The notes under the pieces: model-generated | Database searches by the model: none | The model's input: only the letters and a program-made list of their open reading frames with translations | What the model was told of the DNA's origin: nothing | Position numbers and translations under genes: made by a program | Shown here: positions 52,867-61,532 of the stretch, piece after piece | How the letters are laid out: the number at the start of each line of letters is the position of its first letter | How positions within the stretch are numbered: the stretch's first letter is position 1 | DNA from: Pseudomonas akapageensis | Lineage (GTDB): Bacteria > Pseudomonadota > Gammaproteobacteria > Pseudomonadales > Pseudomonadaceae | Length of the DNA stretch: 64,000 bases | Direction of reading: 5' to 3' | Assembly (NCBI RefSeq): GCF_011355085.1 | Contig: NZ_VXCP01000033.1 | Coordinates: 18,121 to 82,120, forward strand

Positions 52867-54297
52867 ATGGGCGTCATCTTGAATCTGGTAGAGCGCAATC
52901 TGCATGAAGTCAGCGTCGATGCAGCGCGCATGTTGTTTCACATTCCGAGCAGTTCGCTGTTCGCCAGCGATGAGCTGACCGGCGAAATCATCGACACCCT
53001 GCGTGGCGAGGGCTGTTCTTCGGAAACCCTGGTCGAGCGCCTCGCCGCGCGCTTCAATGGCGAGGAAATCAACGAAACCCTGCGCGAGCTGATTGCGCTG
53101 GAACTGGTCAGTGACGGCTCGCCGCTGACCCCGGAAGTCGGCGTCAAGCGGGTCGAGCGCACGGCGCTGAACACCGTGGTGCTGAACGTCAACACCGGCT
53201 GCAACCTGAGCTGCACCTACTGCTACAAGGAAGACCTGGACAAGCCCTCGGCCGGCAAGAAGATGGGCGCCGAGACGGCCGAAGCCTCGGTGGAAATGCT
53301 GCTCAAGGAGTCCCCTGACGAACCCAGCTACACCGTGGTGTTTTTCGGTGGCGAACCGCTGAGCAACCGCAAGTTGATCGAACACATGGTCGATTACTGT
53401 GAGAAGCGTTTCAGTGAAGCCGGCAAGCGTGTCGAGTTCGTCATGACCACCAACGCGACGCTGCTCACCGAAGAGACGGTGGACTACCTCAACGCTCACC
53501 GCTTCGGGCTGTCGGTAAGTATCGACGGACCGAAGACCGTGCACGACCGCAACCGTATCACCGTGGGCGGGCAGGGCACCTATGACGTGGTGCGGCGCAA
53601 GGCCGAGATGCTGCTGTCGCGCTACAACAGCCGTCCGGTGGGCGCGCGGGTGACCCTGACCACCGGCGTCACCGATGTCGAAACCATCTGGGATCACCTG
53701 TTCAACGAACTGGGTTTTGCCGAAGTCGGTTTCGCGCCGGTGACCAGCGGCGACATCAGCAGTTTCAACCTGACCAGCGAAGAGCTGATCCAGGTGTTCG
53801 CCAACATGAAAGCCCTGGGCCGGCGTTACCTGGCAGCAGCGCTGGAGCACCGCAACATCGGTTTCTCCAACCTGCATCAACTGATCACCGACATCCACGA
53901 AGGGCACAAGAAGGCGCTGCCGTGCGGTGCCGGGCTGAAGATGCTGGCGGTCGATCACAAGGGTGAGTTGAACCTGTGCCACCGCTTCACTGGCTCGTCG
54001 TTGCCGACCTTCGGCAACGTTCACAGCGGGGTCAAGCAGGTCGAACTGAACGACTTCCTCTCACAGCGCCTGGACCGGACCAACACCGGCTGCGACAGCT
54101 GCCGCATCCGCAATCTGTGCTCCGGCGGCTGCTACCACGAGAGTTATGCGCGTTACGGCGACCCGGCTCACCCGACGTACCACTACTGCGAACTGATGCG
54201 CGACTGGGTCGACTTCGGCATCGAAGTCTACAGCCGGATCATGGCGGGCAACCCCGCGTTCATCAGCAGCTACATCACTCCGCGCAAGGCCCACTGA
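52867..54297 (+). CDS. qhpD: Radical SAM/SPASM maturase QhpD
   Basis: QhpD forms the intrapeptidyl thioether bonds in the gamma subunit. The 476-residue protein has an N-terminal peptide-binding region (RRE-like, about 1-100). The radical SAM cluster is C112-x3-C116-x2-C119 (TGCNLSCTYC). A C-terminal SPASM domain with many cysteines spans about 360-440, including CDSCRIRNLCSGGCYHE. AGGAGG precedes the ATG. The qhpC gene starts 1 base after its stop. Confidence 0.93.
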   Translation: MGVILNLVERNLHEVSVDAARMLFHIPSSSLFASDELTGEIIDTLRGEGCSSETLVERLAARFNGEEINETLRELIALELVSDGSPLTPEVGVKRVERTALNTVVLNVNTGCNLSCTYCYKEDLDKPSAGKKMGAETAEASVEMLLKESPDEPSYTVVFFGGEPLSNRKLIEHMVDYCEKRFSEAGKRVEFVMTTNATLLTEETVDYLNAHRFGLSVSIDGPKTVHDRNRITVGGQGTYDVVRRKAEMLLSRYNSRPVGARVTLTTGVTDVETIWDHLFNELGFAEVGFAPVTSGDISSFNLTSEELIQVFANMKALGRRYLAAALEHRNIGFSNLHQLITDIHEGHKKALPCGAGLKMLAVDHKGELNLCHRFTGSSLPTFGNVHSGVKQVELNDFLSQRLDRTNTGCDSCRIRNLCSGGCYHESYARYGDPAHPTYHYCELMRDWVDFGIEVYSRIMAGNPAFISSYITPRKAH

Positions 54298-54298
54298 C

Positions 54299-54622
54299 AT
54301 GAAACATCTCAAGCCAATCAATAATAAAGCCCTCAAGCTCGAACAGGCCGCCGATGAAAACCGCATCGAAGAAGTGGTGGCCATGAACTCCGTCGCCGGC
54401 TGCGCCTCGACCACCGACCCGGGTTGGGAAATCGACGCCTTTGGCGGTGTGTCGTCGCTGTGCCAGCCGATGGAAGCCGACCTCTATGGCTGCTCCGACC
54501 CTTGCTGGTGGCCGGCCCAGGTGCCGGACATGATGAGCACCTACCCCGACTGGAACAAAGATGCCCAGGCCTCCAACGACAGTTGGCGCAACCTTGGGAC
54601 CGTGTTCCCGGACGACAAATGA
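54299..54622 (+). CDS. qhpC: Quinohemoprotein amine dehydrogenase gamma subunit precursor
   Basis: This is the substrate of QhpD, QhpG and QhpE. The 107-residue protein has a 28-residue leader (MKHLKPINNKALKLEQAADE...) and a 79-residue mature part starting at MNSVAGC. In mature numbering every modification residue is present: Cys7-Glu16, Cys27-Asp33 and Cys41-Asp49 for the thioether bridges, and Cys37-Trp43 for cysteine tryptophylquinone. The leader does not look like a Sec signal, which fits export by QhpF. It is encoded right after qhpD. Confidence 0.95.
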   Translation: MKHLKPINNKALKLEQAADENRIEEVVAMNSVAGCASTTDPGWEIDAFGGVSSLCQPMEADLYGCSDPCWWPAQVPDMMSTYPDWNKDAQASNDSWRNLGTVFPDDK

Positions 54623-54651
54623 GCGGACAGCCGAACAAGAGGGAAAACAGC

Positions 54652-55770
54652 ATGCTGCACACTGCTACTCGCGGCCTCGCCGCCATCGCCATTCTCGGCG
54701 CCTGCTCATTCACCGCCCACGCCGAGGAGAGCAAGGCGCTCGAGGCCGGGCACGAATACATGGTTGCCACCAACTACCCGAACAATCTGCATGTGATCGA
54801 CCTGCAGAACGACAGCCTCTACAAGACCTGCCAGATGCCCGATGCCTTTGGTCCGGGGACCGTGCAATTGTCCCCGGATCGCAAGATCGCTTACGTGCTC
54901 AACAACCATTACGCCGATGTCTACGGCGTCGAGCTCGACAGCTGCAAGCAGGTGTTCCACGCCAGCATCACCCAGCAACCTGGAGAGAAGGCTCGCTCGA
55001 TGTTCGCCTTCACCGTCAGCCATGACGGCAAGGAGCTGTACACCGTCGCCAATCCGACCTTGATGCTCAACGACCACTATGAGGTCAAGCAACCGCGCCT
55101 GGACGTCTACGCCACCGATGCCGGCATGGATGCCAAACCGGTGCGCAGCTTCCCGGCGCCGCGGCAGCTGACCATCATGCAAAGTGGCGACGACGGTACC
55201 TTGTATGTGGCCGGGGCGGACGTCTACAAGGTCAACGTCAAGACCGGCAAGTTCGACGTGCTGATCCCCAGCCGCCACTGGAAGCGCCCGCTGTACAGCG
55301 CACCGGACGTGCTCTATGTATGGAACCAGCAAACGCACCGGCATGATTTCTCGCTGCTCTACACCACAGCGAAGTTCAAGGACAAGAAAGAAGACCCGGC
55401 CACGGCGGACTACCTCTATGGCTTCTTCAACATTGACCTGGCCACCGGCAAGACCGAGACCGTCGACTTCGGCCCATTGACCGAAATCTACTTCAGCGGC
55501 ATGCGCTCGCCGAAAGACCCGAACCTGATGTATGGCGTGCTCAACCGCCTGGCCAAGTACGACATCAAGGAGAAGAAGATGCTCCAGGCCGCGAACCTGG
55601 ATCACTCCTACTACTGCATTTCGTTCAACAAGGCGGGGAACAAGATCTATCTGGCAGGGACGTTCAACGACGTGGCGATCTTCGATGCCGATTCGTTGAA
55701 GCAGATCGGCAAGATCCAGTTGCCTGGGGGGGATATGGCGATTACTACGGCGCAGATATTTACGCGTTGA
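54652..55770 (+). CDS. qhpB: Quinohemoprotein amine dehydrogenase beta subunit
   Basis: This is the beta-propeller subunit of periplasmic QHNDH. From ATG 54652 the protein has 372 residues, starting MLHTATRGLAAIAILGACSF with a Sec signal cleaved near AHAEE. Propeller-type repeats follow (YMVATNYPNNLHVIDLQNDS, and DGTLYVAGADVYKVNV). GAGGG supports this start. An ATG at 54619 overlapping the qhpC stop is a weaker alternative. It ends the qhpADCB operon and is followed by a REP element. Confidence 0.92.
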   Translation: MLHTATRGLAAIAILGACSFTAHAEESKALEAGHEYMVATNYPNNLHVIDLQNDSLYKTCQMPDAFGPGTVQLSPDRKIAYVLNNHYADVYGVELDSCKQVFHASITQQPGEKARSMFAFTVSHDGKELYTVANPTLMLNDHYEVKQPRLDVYATDAGMDAKPVRSFPAPRQLTIMQSGDDGTLYVAGADVYKVNVKTGKFDVLIPSRHWKRPLYSAPDVLYVWNQQTHRHDFSLLYTTAKFKDKKEDPATADYLYGFFNIDLATGKTETVDFGPLTEIYFSGMRSPKDPNLMYGVLNRLAKYDIKEKKMLQAANLDHSYYCISFNKAGNKIYLAGTFNDVAIFDADSLKQIGKIQLPGGDMAITTAQIFTR

Positions 55771-55779
55771 GCCGTTAGG

Positions 55780-55870
55780 GCCTCATCGCTGGCAAGCCAG
55801 CTCCCACAGGATTGTTCACAGAATTGTGGACCAACCGAGACTCTCTGTGGGAGCGGGCTTGCCCGCGATG
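55780..55870. repeat. REP-type paired palindrome
   Basis: CCTCATCGCTGGCAAGCCAG then CTCCCACAGG on one side, and CTCTGTGGGAGCGGGCTTGC then CCGCGATG on the other, with about 35 bases between. It is the same family as the elements at 20510, 23713 and 28105 and lies between qhpB and the convergent chaN/phuW gene. Confidence 0.85.
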
Positions 55871-55878
55871 CGATCGTC

Positions 55879-56763
55879 CTAACGCCGCAATTTCGCACAA
55901 TGATCCTGCTCCGGCTGCGCCGCTGTGTACCACACGTAATCAGCACTCTCAGCCGTCACCGGCTTCCCCACCTCAGCCAGAATCAACACCGCATTCCCCT
56001 CGCCAGCACCCAGGTCCTTCAGGTGCAACGGCACCCCCAGATCCTTGCGCACATGGAAAGCCCCCGCCAACAACACCGCAGGCTGCGGCGCGGCCAGCAG
56101 GCGTTCGGCCATGCGGCGGTCACGCTGCTGCTGCACGGCGAGCATTGCCGGCATCTGCGATTCGGGCAACAGGCCGCAATGGGACTCACGAATGTCATCG
56201 AGCAACGTCGCTTGAACCTGTTTGGTCGTGGACGCTTCGCCGGTAAGCAATGGCCGCTGCTTGTAGATCTGCATGATCTGTGCACGATCCAGGTTGGCCG
56301 ACATCAGCGGGTAGGGTTGGCGCAGCGCGTAAGTAACCAATGCACCGTACAGGCTCCAGTCCCAATTGGCCTGCCACGCCAGTGCCTGATAGGGATCGGC
56401 CGGTGGCTGGCCGGCACGGGTCGCAGCCTGCGCGGCATCGACCTTGGCCTGCTGGTCCGGGTTGATCATTTCCATCAACAGGCTGCCTTGCGGGCGTTGC
56501 GCTGCCATTTCGCGCAGCAGCCACAGTTGCAGGGCGTGGTGGTCGGGGTTGTCGTGTTGTTCGCCGACCAACACCCGCGGCGCGGCAGCCAGACGTTCGA
56601 CCAGCTCTTGTGGGCTGAGGGTGCGGCCCGTGGCCAGTTCGCGGATGACGCCGAGTTCGGCATGGTCGCGATTTTCAGGGGCAATCGGAGCCGGTGGTGG
56701 GGTGACGTGATGAGATTGGCAGGCAGCCAGCAGGCTGAACATGCAAAGCAACACAATGCGCAT
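55879..56763 (-). CDS. phuW: ChaN-family heme-binding lipoprotein (PhuW-like)
   Basis: This 294-residue protein starts MRIVLLCMFSLLAACQS with lipobox LAAC. The Tiki/ChaN-type domain shows LVGEQHDNPDHHALQL near 80 and AGAFHVRKDLGVPLHL near 240, whose histidines are typical of the haem-binding family. ChaN-like proteins are thought to bind heme at the outer membrane. It is the last gene of the heme uptake operon, 22 bases from phuV. The symbol follows PhuW of P. aeruginosa. Confidence 0.8.
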   Translation of the reverse strand: MRIVLLCMFSLLAACQSHHVTPPPAPIAPENRDHAELGVIRELATGRTLSPQELVERLAAAPRVLVGEQHDNPDHHALQLWLLREMAAQRPQGSLLMEMINPDQQAKVDAAQAATRAGQPPADPYQALAWQANWDWSLYGALVTYALRQPYPLMSANLDRAQIMQIYKQRPLLTGEASTTKQVQATLLDDIRESHCGLLPESQMPAMLAVQQQRDRRMAERLLAAPQPAVLLAGAFHVRKDLGVPLHLKDLGAGEGNAVLILAEVGKPVTAESADYVWYTAAQPEQDHCAKLRR

Positions 56764-56785
56764 CGGGTTTCCTTAGGGGCTGATA

Positions 56786-57553
56786 TCAGCGCGCAATAAT
56801 CAGGGGATGACCACGTTCGGGGTGCTGCTGGATGAGGACCTGCAACCCATACACCGCCTCCAGTGCCTCGGCCGTCAGGACTTCATCCGGCGAGCCATAG
56901 CCATGGGGACGACCGTCCTGCAACAGCAACAGGTGATCGCAGTAACGCGCCGCAAGATTGAGGTCGTGCAGGATCACCAGCACCGCGGCGCCACGCCCGG
57001 CGAAATCGCGCACGGCCTGGAGGATGGTGTGCTGGTGCAGTGGGTCGAGCATGGAAGTCGGCTCGTCCAGCAGCAGGGTCTGCCCCACGGCGCCTGGCCA
57101 CAGCTGGGCAAGGACGCGCGCCAGGTGCACGCGCTGGCGCTCGCCACCGGAGAGGGCCAGGTAACTGCGCCCGGCCAGGTGGCTGGCGTCGGCGGCACTG
57201 AGCGCCTCGGCAACGATTTCGGCATCGCGCACCCGGCCGCTGGCATGGGGCAGGCGCCCCATGCCCACCACTTCATTGACCGAGAAGGCGAAGTTCAAGC
57301 TCGAACTCTGGGGCAACACCGCCAGACGTTTCGCCCGCGCCTGGCCCGGCCAGTCGGCCAGCGGTCGCGTGTCGAGGCTGACCTCGCCAGCGCTTGCCGG
57401 CAGCTCGCCGCACAAGGCGCCGAGCAGGGTGCTTTTACCGGCGCCGTTGGGGCCCAGGACACCCAGGACTTCACCTGCGCGCAGCTCGATATCGATGTCC
57501 GCCAGCACGGTGCGAGTGCCGCGCCGTACCAGCAGGTTCTTGGCTCGCAGCAT
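56786..57553 (-). CDS. phuV: Heme ABC transporter ATP-binding protein
   Basis: PhuV (HmuV) energises heme import across the inner membrane. The 255-residue ATPase has Walker A GPNGAGKST (about 34-42), the signature LSGGERQRVHLARVLAQL and Walker B LLLDEPTSMLD. Its start overlaps the phuU stop, so the pair is translationally coupled. Confidence 0.95.
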   Translation of the reverse strand: MLRAKNLLVRRGTRTVLADIDIELRAGEVLGVLGPNGAGKSTLLGALCGELPASAGEVSLDTRPLADWPGQARAKRLAVLPQSSSLNFAFSVNEVVGMGRLPHASGRVRDAEIVAEALSAADASHLAGRSYLALSGGERQRVHLARVLAQLWPGAVGQTLLLDEPTSMLDPLHQHTILQAVRDFAGRGAAVLVILHDLNLAARYCDHLLLLQDGRPHGYGSPDEVLTAEALEAVYGLQVLIQQHPERGHPLIIAR

Positions 57554-58590
57554 CAGGAACGCCCTCGCACCAACAGATAAAGGAAGAAGGGCGCACCGAT
57601 GAGTGCGGTCACGATCCCGATCGGCAGTTCCGCCGGCGCCAACAGCAAGCGCGCGACCAGATCGGCCAACAACAGCAGGCTGGCACCGGCCAGCAACGAC
57701 GCCGGTAGCAGCACCCGATGATCGGGGCCGACCAGCAGGCGCATCAGGTGCGGCACCACCAGGCCGATAAAACCGATCAGGCCGGCCGCCGCCACGGCAG
57801 CGCCGACGCCCAGCGCCGTGCAGATCACCAGCTCCAACTTGATCCGCTCAATATCGAAGCCCAGGTGGCGGGCCTCGGATTCGCCCAGCAGCATCGCATT
57901 GAGCGCCGGTGCCCGGCGTGGCAACCACAGCGCCACGCCCACCGCCACGATCAGCAATGGCCACAAGCGTTGGTAGCTGGCACCGTTGAGGCTGCCCAGG
58001 TTCCAGAAGGTCAGGGTGCGCAGGGTCGCGTCATCGGCCAGATAAGTGAACAGGCCGACACCGGCGCCGGCCATCGCCGTCATTGCCACGCCGGCCAGGA
58101 GCATGGTGGCGACATTGGTCTGTCCATCGATGCGGCCGAAGCGATACACCACCGCCGTGACGACCAGGCCACCGGCAAAGGCGCAGACTGACAACAGATA
58201 AGGTTCTACTGCTGGTGGCACGCCACCCAGCAAACTGCCACCGACGATAGCGAGGGCCGCACCCAGGGCCGCACCGCCGGAAACCCCGACCAGACCCGGG
58301 TCTGCCAGTGGGTTGCGGAACAATCCCTGCATCGCCACCCCGGACAGCGCCAGGACCGAGCCGACGGCGATGCCGAGCAGGCTGCGCGGCATGCGAATCT
58401 GCCCAAGGATCAACTCCGCCTGCTGCGTGCCGCTGCCATCGACCGGCACACCGAGCAGACGCAATCCGGCCAGCAAGGTATCACTCAGTGGCAGGCTGAC
58501 CGGTCCCAGGGCCAGGGACAGCCAGAACACCAACAGTAGCAACAGGCCAAGCACCATCAGCGTTGGCCGCGGACGAAACATGGCCGTCAT
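57553..58590 (-). CDS. phuU: Heme ABC transporter permease
   Basis: PhuU (HmuU) is the FecCD-type inner membrane permease. The 345-residue protein has about ten hydrophobic segments and the FecCD features NPLADPGLVGVSGGAALGA and GLIGFIGLVVPHLMRL. It overlaps phuT by four bases and phuV by one. The C-terminus ends LIGAPFFLYLLVRGRS, as usual. Confidence 0.95.
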   Translation of the reverse strand: MTAMFRPRPTLMVLGLLLLLVFWLSLALGPVSLPLSDTLLAGLRLLGVPVDGSGTQQAELILGQIRMPRSLLGIAVGSVLALSGVAMQGLFRNPLADPGLVGVSGGAALGAALAIVGGSLLGGVPPAVEPYLLSVCAFAGGLVVTAVVYRFGRIDGQTNVATMLLAGVAMTAMAGAGVGLFTYLADDATLRTLTFWNLGSLNGASYQRLWPLLIVAVGVALWLPRRAPALNAMLLGESEARHLGFDIERIKLELVICTALGVGAAVAAAGLIGFIGLVVPHLMRLLVGPDHRVLLPASLLAGASLLLLADLVARLLLAPAELPIGIVTALIGAPFFLYLLVRGRS

Positions 58591-59474
58591 CGCTTGATCT
58601 CGGCGGTCTGGGCCTGGGCGGAAGGATAAAACGCGGTCGAGAGCATACTCAGAGCGTCCGGTACCCGAGGACCGAGGCCACCCACCAGCAGGGTCGGGTC
58701 GATGACCACCACCCGGCCATCGCGACCGGCCCGGGTTTGCGCCAGGATCGGATTCTGTTGGAGCAACGCCGCACGGGCGGCATCGCCCTCAAGCCGGCCT
58801 CCGGCGAAAATGATCACCTCCGGATCCAGTGCCAGCATGGCCTCAACGGAAACCGGCTTGTAGCCGTTGTGGTCACCCAGGCTTTGCCCGCCGGCCTGGT
58901 TGATCATCCAGGCGGCCAGGGTGTCCTTGCCGGCCACCTGCAGATTGCCGCCGGAATGGCTGAGCAGCATCAACACCCGGGGTGCCTGGTGATGTTGCTG
59001 CGCCTGCTTGACCCACGCGGCCTGGCTTTGCAGGCGCTGGCGATAGCCATCGAGCAGTGTCTGCGCCTGGGCCTGATTGCCGAGCAATTGCCCGAGTTGG
59101 GTCAGGTTGTGTTCCAGGGCTTGCACATCAGGCTTTGCCGAGAGCAATTCGATGCGTACGCCACCGGCCTTGAGCTGTTCCAGTACTGGCGGGGCGCCCA
59201 TTTCATTGCTGCCGACCAGAATGTCCGGCCGCAGGGCGAGGATCCCTTCAGCTGCAAGCGCGCGTTGGTAGCCGATGCCGGGCAGGCTGTGCAGCGAACG
59301 CGGGTACTGGCTGGTGCTGTCGACACCGACCAGCTTGCTTTCGCCGCCAAGGGCGACCACCCACTCGCTGAACGCGCCGCCGGCGCTGACCCAGCGTTGC
59401 GGCAAGGCGTCAGCGGCAGTGGCCAGTTGGCTCAAGAGCACGCCAGCGCAAGCCAGCAGTGTTGTCATACGCAT
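58587..59474 (-). CDS. phuT: Periplasmic heme-binding protein
   Basis: PhuT (HmuT) carries heme to PhuUV. The 295-residue protein starts MRMTTLLACAGVLLSQLATAADA, a Sec signal cleaved near ATAA. It has the periplasmic-binding fold VVALGGESKLVGVDSTSQYP, where the tyrosine is a likely heme ligand. It follows phuS by 12 bases and overlaps phuU. Confidence 0.92.
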   Translation of the reverse strand: MRMTTLLACAGVLLSQLATAADALPQRWVSAGGAFSEWVVALGGESKLVGVDSTSQYPRSLHSLPGIGYQRALAAEGILALRPDILVGSNEMGAPPVLEQLKAGGVRIELLSAKPDVQALEHNLTQLGQLLGNQAQAQTLLDGYRQRLQSQAAWVKQAQQHHQAPRVLMLLSHSGGNLQVAGKDTLAAWMINQAGGQSLGDHNGYKPVSVEAMLALDPEVIIFAGGRLEGDAARAALLQQNPILAQTRAGRDGRVVVIDPTLLVGGLGPRVPDALSMLSTAFYPSAQAQTAEIKR

Positions 59475-59486
59475 CGAGACGCTTCC

Positions 59487-60542
59487 TTAGCCGATCAAAG
59501 TGGGGGCGGATTCTGCCAGGGCACGCCAGTCGTCACGCTCCGAGATGCCCGGCTTGCGTGCGCCGAACAACTGGATGACCAGTTCGCCTTCGGCATCGAA
59601 GCCTTCGTAACTGGTGATGATGCCGTCTGCGCTCGGCTTGCGCACGCGCCACAGTTCGGTGATGCCCGTTGTCTTCAGATGCAGGTTGAATTCCGGGTCG
59701 AGCACGTTGAACCAGGTGTCCATCCAGCGCAGGTTGCTGACGGTGCCGGAGTGGATCTGGATGCAATGCTTGTTGCCCACGAACACCATGATCGGCACTT
59801 CGCGCTTGCCCGCTTCTTCAATCACCTTGATCAGTTCGACGGTGGCCAAAGGCTCCGCCCACTCGTGGCCGGCCAGGCGCAGGGCCTGGGTGCGGGCAAC
59901 GTCATGGCGCTTGAGCAGGGCGAAAAAGTGATGGGTGTCCTGCAGCTGCGACCATTCGCTGCGCATGGCGGCGGCATCGATATCGTCGTCGGCACGTGCT
60001 GCCTTGGCTTCGGGCAGAGGTTGCAGGTCCAGTTCGGCGGTCTGTTCCTCGGCGCGGAAACGCTCGACCAATGGCGCCCAGGCGGCTTCCTCGCTCTTGG
60101 CAGTCAGGTAGACCTTGTGCACGGCCAGGCCCTGGCGGTCGAACACCTGGATGCTGCGCTGCGGGCCGCGGGTGGTGGCTTCGTCAACGGCAAACACGCT
60201 GGCCCAGCCGCTCAGGAACAGGCGCAGGTCGATATCGGCGGACACCACCAGGCCCATCTGACCGCTGCCCATCACCGTCACGTCGCGATAGAAACCCTTG
60301 CGTTCATGCACGCAGTGCTCGTTGCGGGTCAGCGCCATGATGTAGCCCAGCTCACCGAGTGCCGGCAGCAGTGCGGCCCAGTCCGGGCGCAGGCGCACCG
60401 CATCGGTACCCAGGCGGCTGGCGGTCAGCTCGGCCTCGCTGACGCCCAGTCTGGCGGCGGCATCGCGAGCGCGTACACCGACTTGTTCAGCACGAAGCTG
60501 TTGCCAGTTCTGGTAGAGCGCGGGTGCTGTGTGTGCAGTCAT
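59487..60542 (-). CDS. phuS: Cytoplasmic heme-binding/heme-trafficking protein
   Basis: PhuS (HemS/ChuS family) receives heme inside the cell and passes it to heme oxygenase or degrades it. The 351-residue length fits two tandem HemS domains. The heme-ligand segment QDTHHFFALLKRH at about 201-213 has His204-His205. The third histidine two residues further on in P. aeruginosa PhuS (His212 as I recall) is Phe207 here. It lies between tonB and phuT on the same strand. Confidence 0.92.
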   Translation of the reverse strand: MTAHTAPALYQNWQQLRAEQVGVRARDAAARLGVSEAELTASRLGTDAVRLRPDWAALLPALGELGYIMALTRNEHCVHERKGFYRDVTVMGSGQMGLVVSADIDLRLFLSGWASVFAVDEATTRGPQRSIQVFDRQGLAVHKVYLTAKSEEAAWAPLVERFRAEEQTAELDLQPLPEAKAARADDDIDAAAMRSEWSQLQDTHHFFALLKRHDVARTQALRLAGHEWAEPLATVELIKVIEEAGKREVPIMVFVGNKHCIQIHSGTVSNLRWMDTWFNVLDPEFNLHLKTTGITELWRVRKPSADGIITSYEGFDAEGELVIQLFGARKPGISERDDWRALAESAPTLIG

Positions 60543-60558
60543 GTGAAGCTCCTCAGGA

Positions 60559-61290
60559 TCAACGGTTCGCCGTCAGGGCGAATTCTATGGGTATTTCCAC
60601 GCGGCTGGGCACGGCCCGGCCGTCAACGATTTCGGGGCGAAAGCGCCAGCTCTTCACGGCTTCCAGCGCCGCCTGATCAAGACTTTCCACACCCGAGGAC
60701 TTTATCAGCGTGAGCTTTTGCTGCTGACCGCGCTCATCCAGACACACCTCGACCCGCACGATGCCTTGCTGGTTGCGGCGTCGTGCCACAGAAGGGTAGC
60801 GGGGCGCCGGTGGTGGCGTGACGAAGCTGGGGCGCAGGCTGACCACGGGGGTGAGCGGTGGGGCCGGCGCGGCAATGGATGGCGCCGTCGGGCTGACGGT
60901 TTTTGCGGGGGCAGGCTGGGTCTCCGTCTGCACCGTGGCGGGTGTCGAGTGAGTGGCTTGTGACGGGCGCGGTTCAGGACGCTGGGGTGGTGGTGTCTTG
61001 GTGATGACCGGTGTTTTCGCGACCGGCAGCGGCTTGGGCTGCGCGGTGTCCGGTTTGGCCGTCACGGGCACCTTCACTGGCGTTGGCGCCTCGACCTGCT
61101 TGCGCTCAGGTGCTGGTTGGGTACGCGGTACCGGCACCGGCTGGGCGAGCGGAGCGAGGTCGACCAGCTGGATTGCCATCGGTGGTTGCCAGGCCAGCGG
61201 CTCGGGCTCTGCCCGAAGATCGCGCAATAGCCAGCCCACGCTCAAATGCAGCGCGATGGACACCAGCAGGTAGGACCAGAAGTGCTTCAT
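60559..61290 (-). CDS. tonB: TonB protein dedicated to the heme locus
   Basis: TonB couples inner membrane energy to outer membrane receptors. The 243-residue protein has an N-terminal membrane anchor (MKHFWSYLLVSIALHLSVGW), a proline/lysine-rich periplasmic spacer (about 40-150) and a C-terminal TonB domain (YPSVARRRNQQGIVRVEVCL, and ESLDQAALEAVKSWRFRP). No exbB or exbD lies nearby. It is the first gene of the tonB-phuSTUV-phuW operon, divergent from phuR. Confidence 0.92.
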   Translation of the reverse strand: MKHFWSYLLVSIALHLSVGWLLRDLRAEPEPLAWQPPMAIQLVDLAPLAQPVPVPRTQPAPERKQVEAPTPVKVPVTAKPDTAQPKPLPVAKTPVITKTPPPQRPEPRPSQATHSTPATVQTETQPAPAKTVSPTAPSIAAPAPPLTPVVSLRPSFVTPPPAPRYPSVARRRNQQGIVRVEVCLDERGQQQKLTLIKSSGVESLDQAALEAVKSWRFRPEIVDGRAVPSRVEIPIEFALTANR

Positions 61291-61324
61291 GCACGTTCGT
61301 TCTGTTTAGAAATATAATGCGTAT

Positions 61325-61343
61325 GGTAATAATTTGCATTTGC
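61325..61343. promoter_or_regulatory. Fur-box-like site between tonB and phuR
   Basis: GGTAATAATTTGCATTTGC matches 12 of 19 positions of GATAATGATAATCATTATC, in an AT-rich stretch in the divergent promoter region. It lies 35 bases upstream of the tonB start. Iron-responsive repression of both sides is inferred. Confidence 0.7.
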
Positions 61344-61532
61344 AAGTCAAGCTGGATTATCTTCGCCGCCGCTGCCAAACGAGCGTTTGCCAAGACCAGC
61401 CCCTCGCAGAAAGGGACCGAACGCTGTGATTCCTAAAAAAATCAGACACATGCCGGACAGTTCGACCCGCTGACGCAGGACCGCAAAAGGCCTGCCGGCG
61501 CGTGCCAGCTGTCAGACCCAGGAGTAAGTTAG

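Noticed and set aside
58563..60713. Plus-strand open frame of 716 codons opposite phuT and phuS
   Set aside because: It lies antisense to two well-recognised genes. Long antisense frames are common in high-GC Pseudomonas DNA, and the protein has no known domain.
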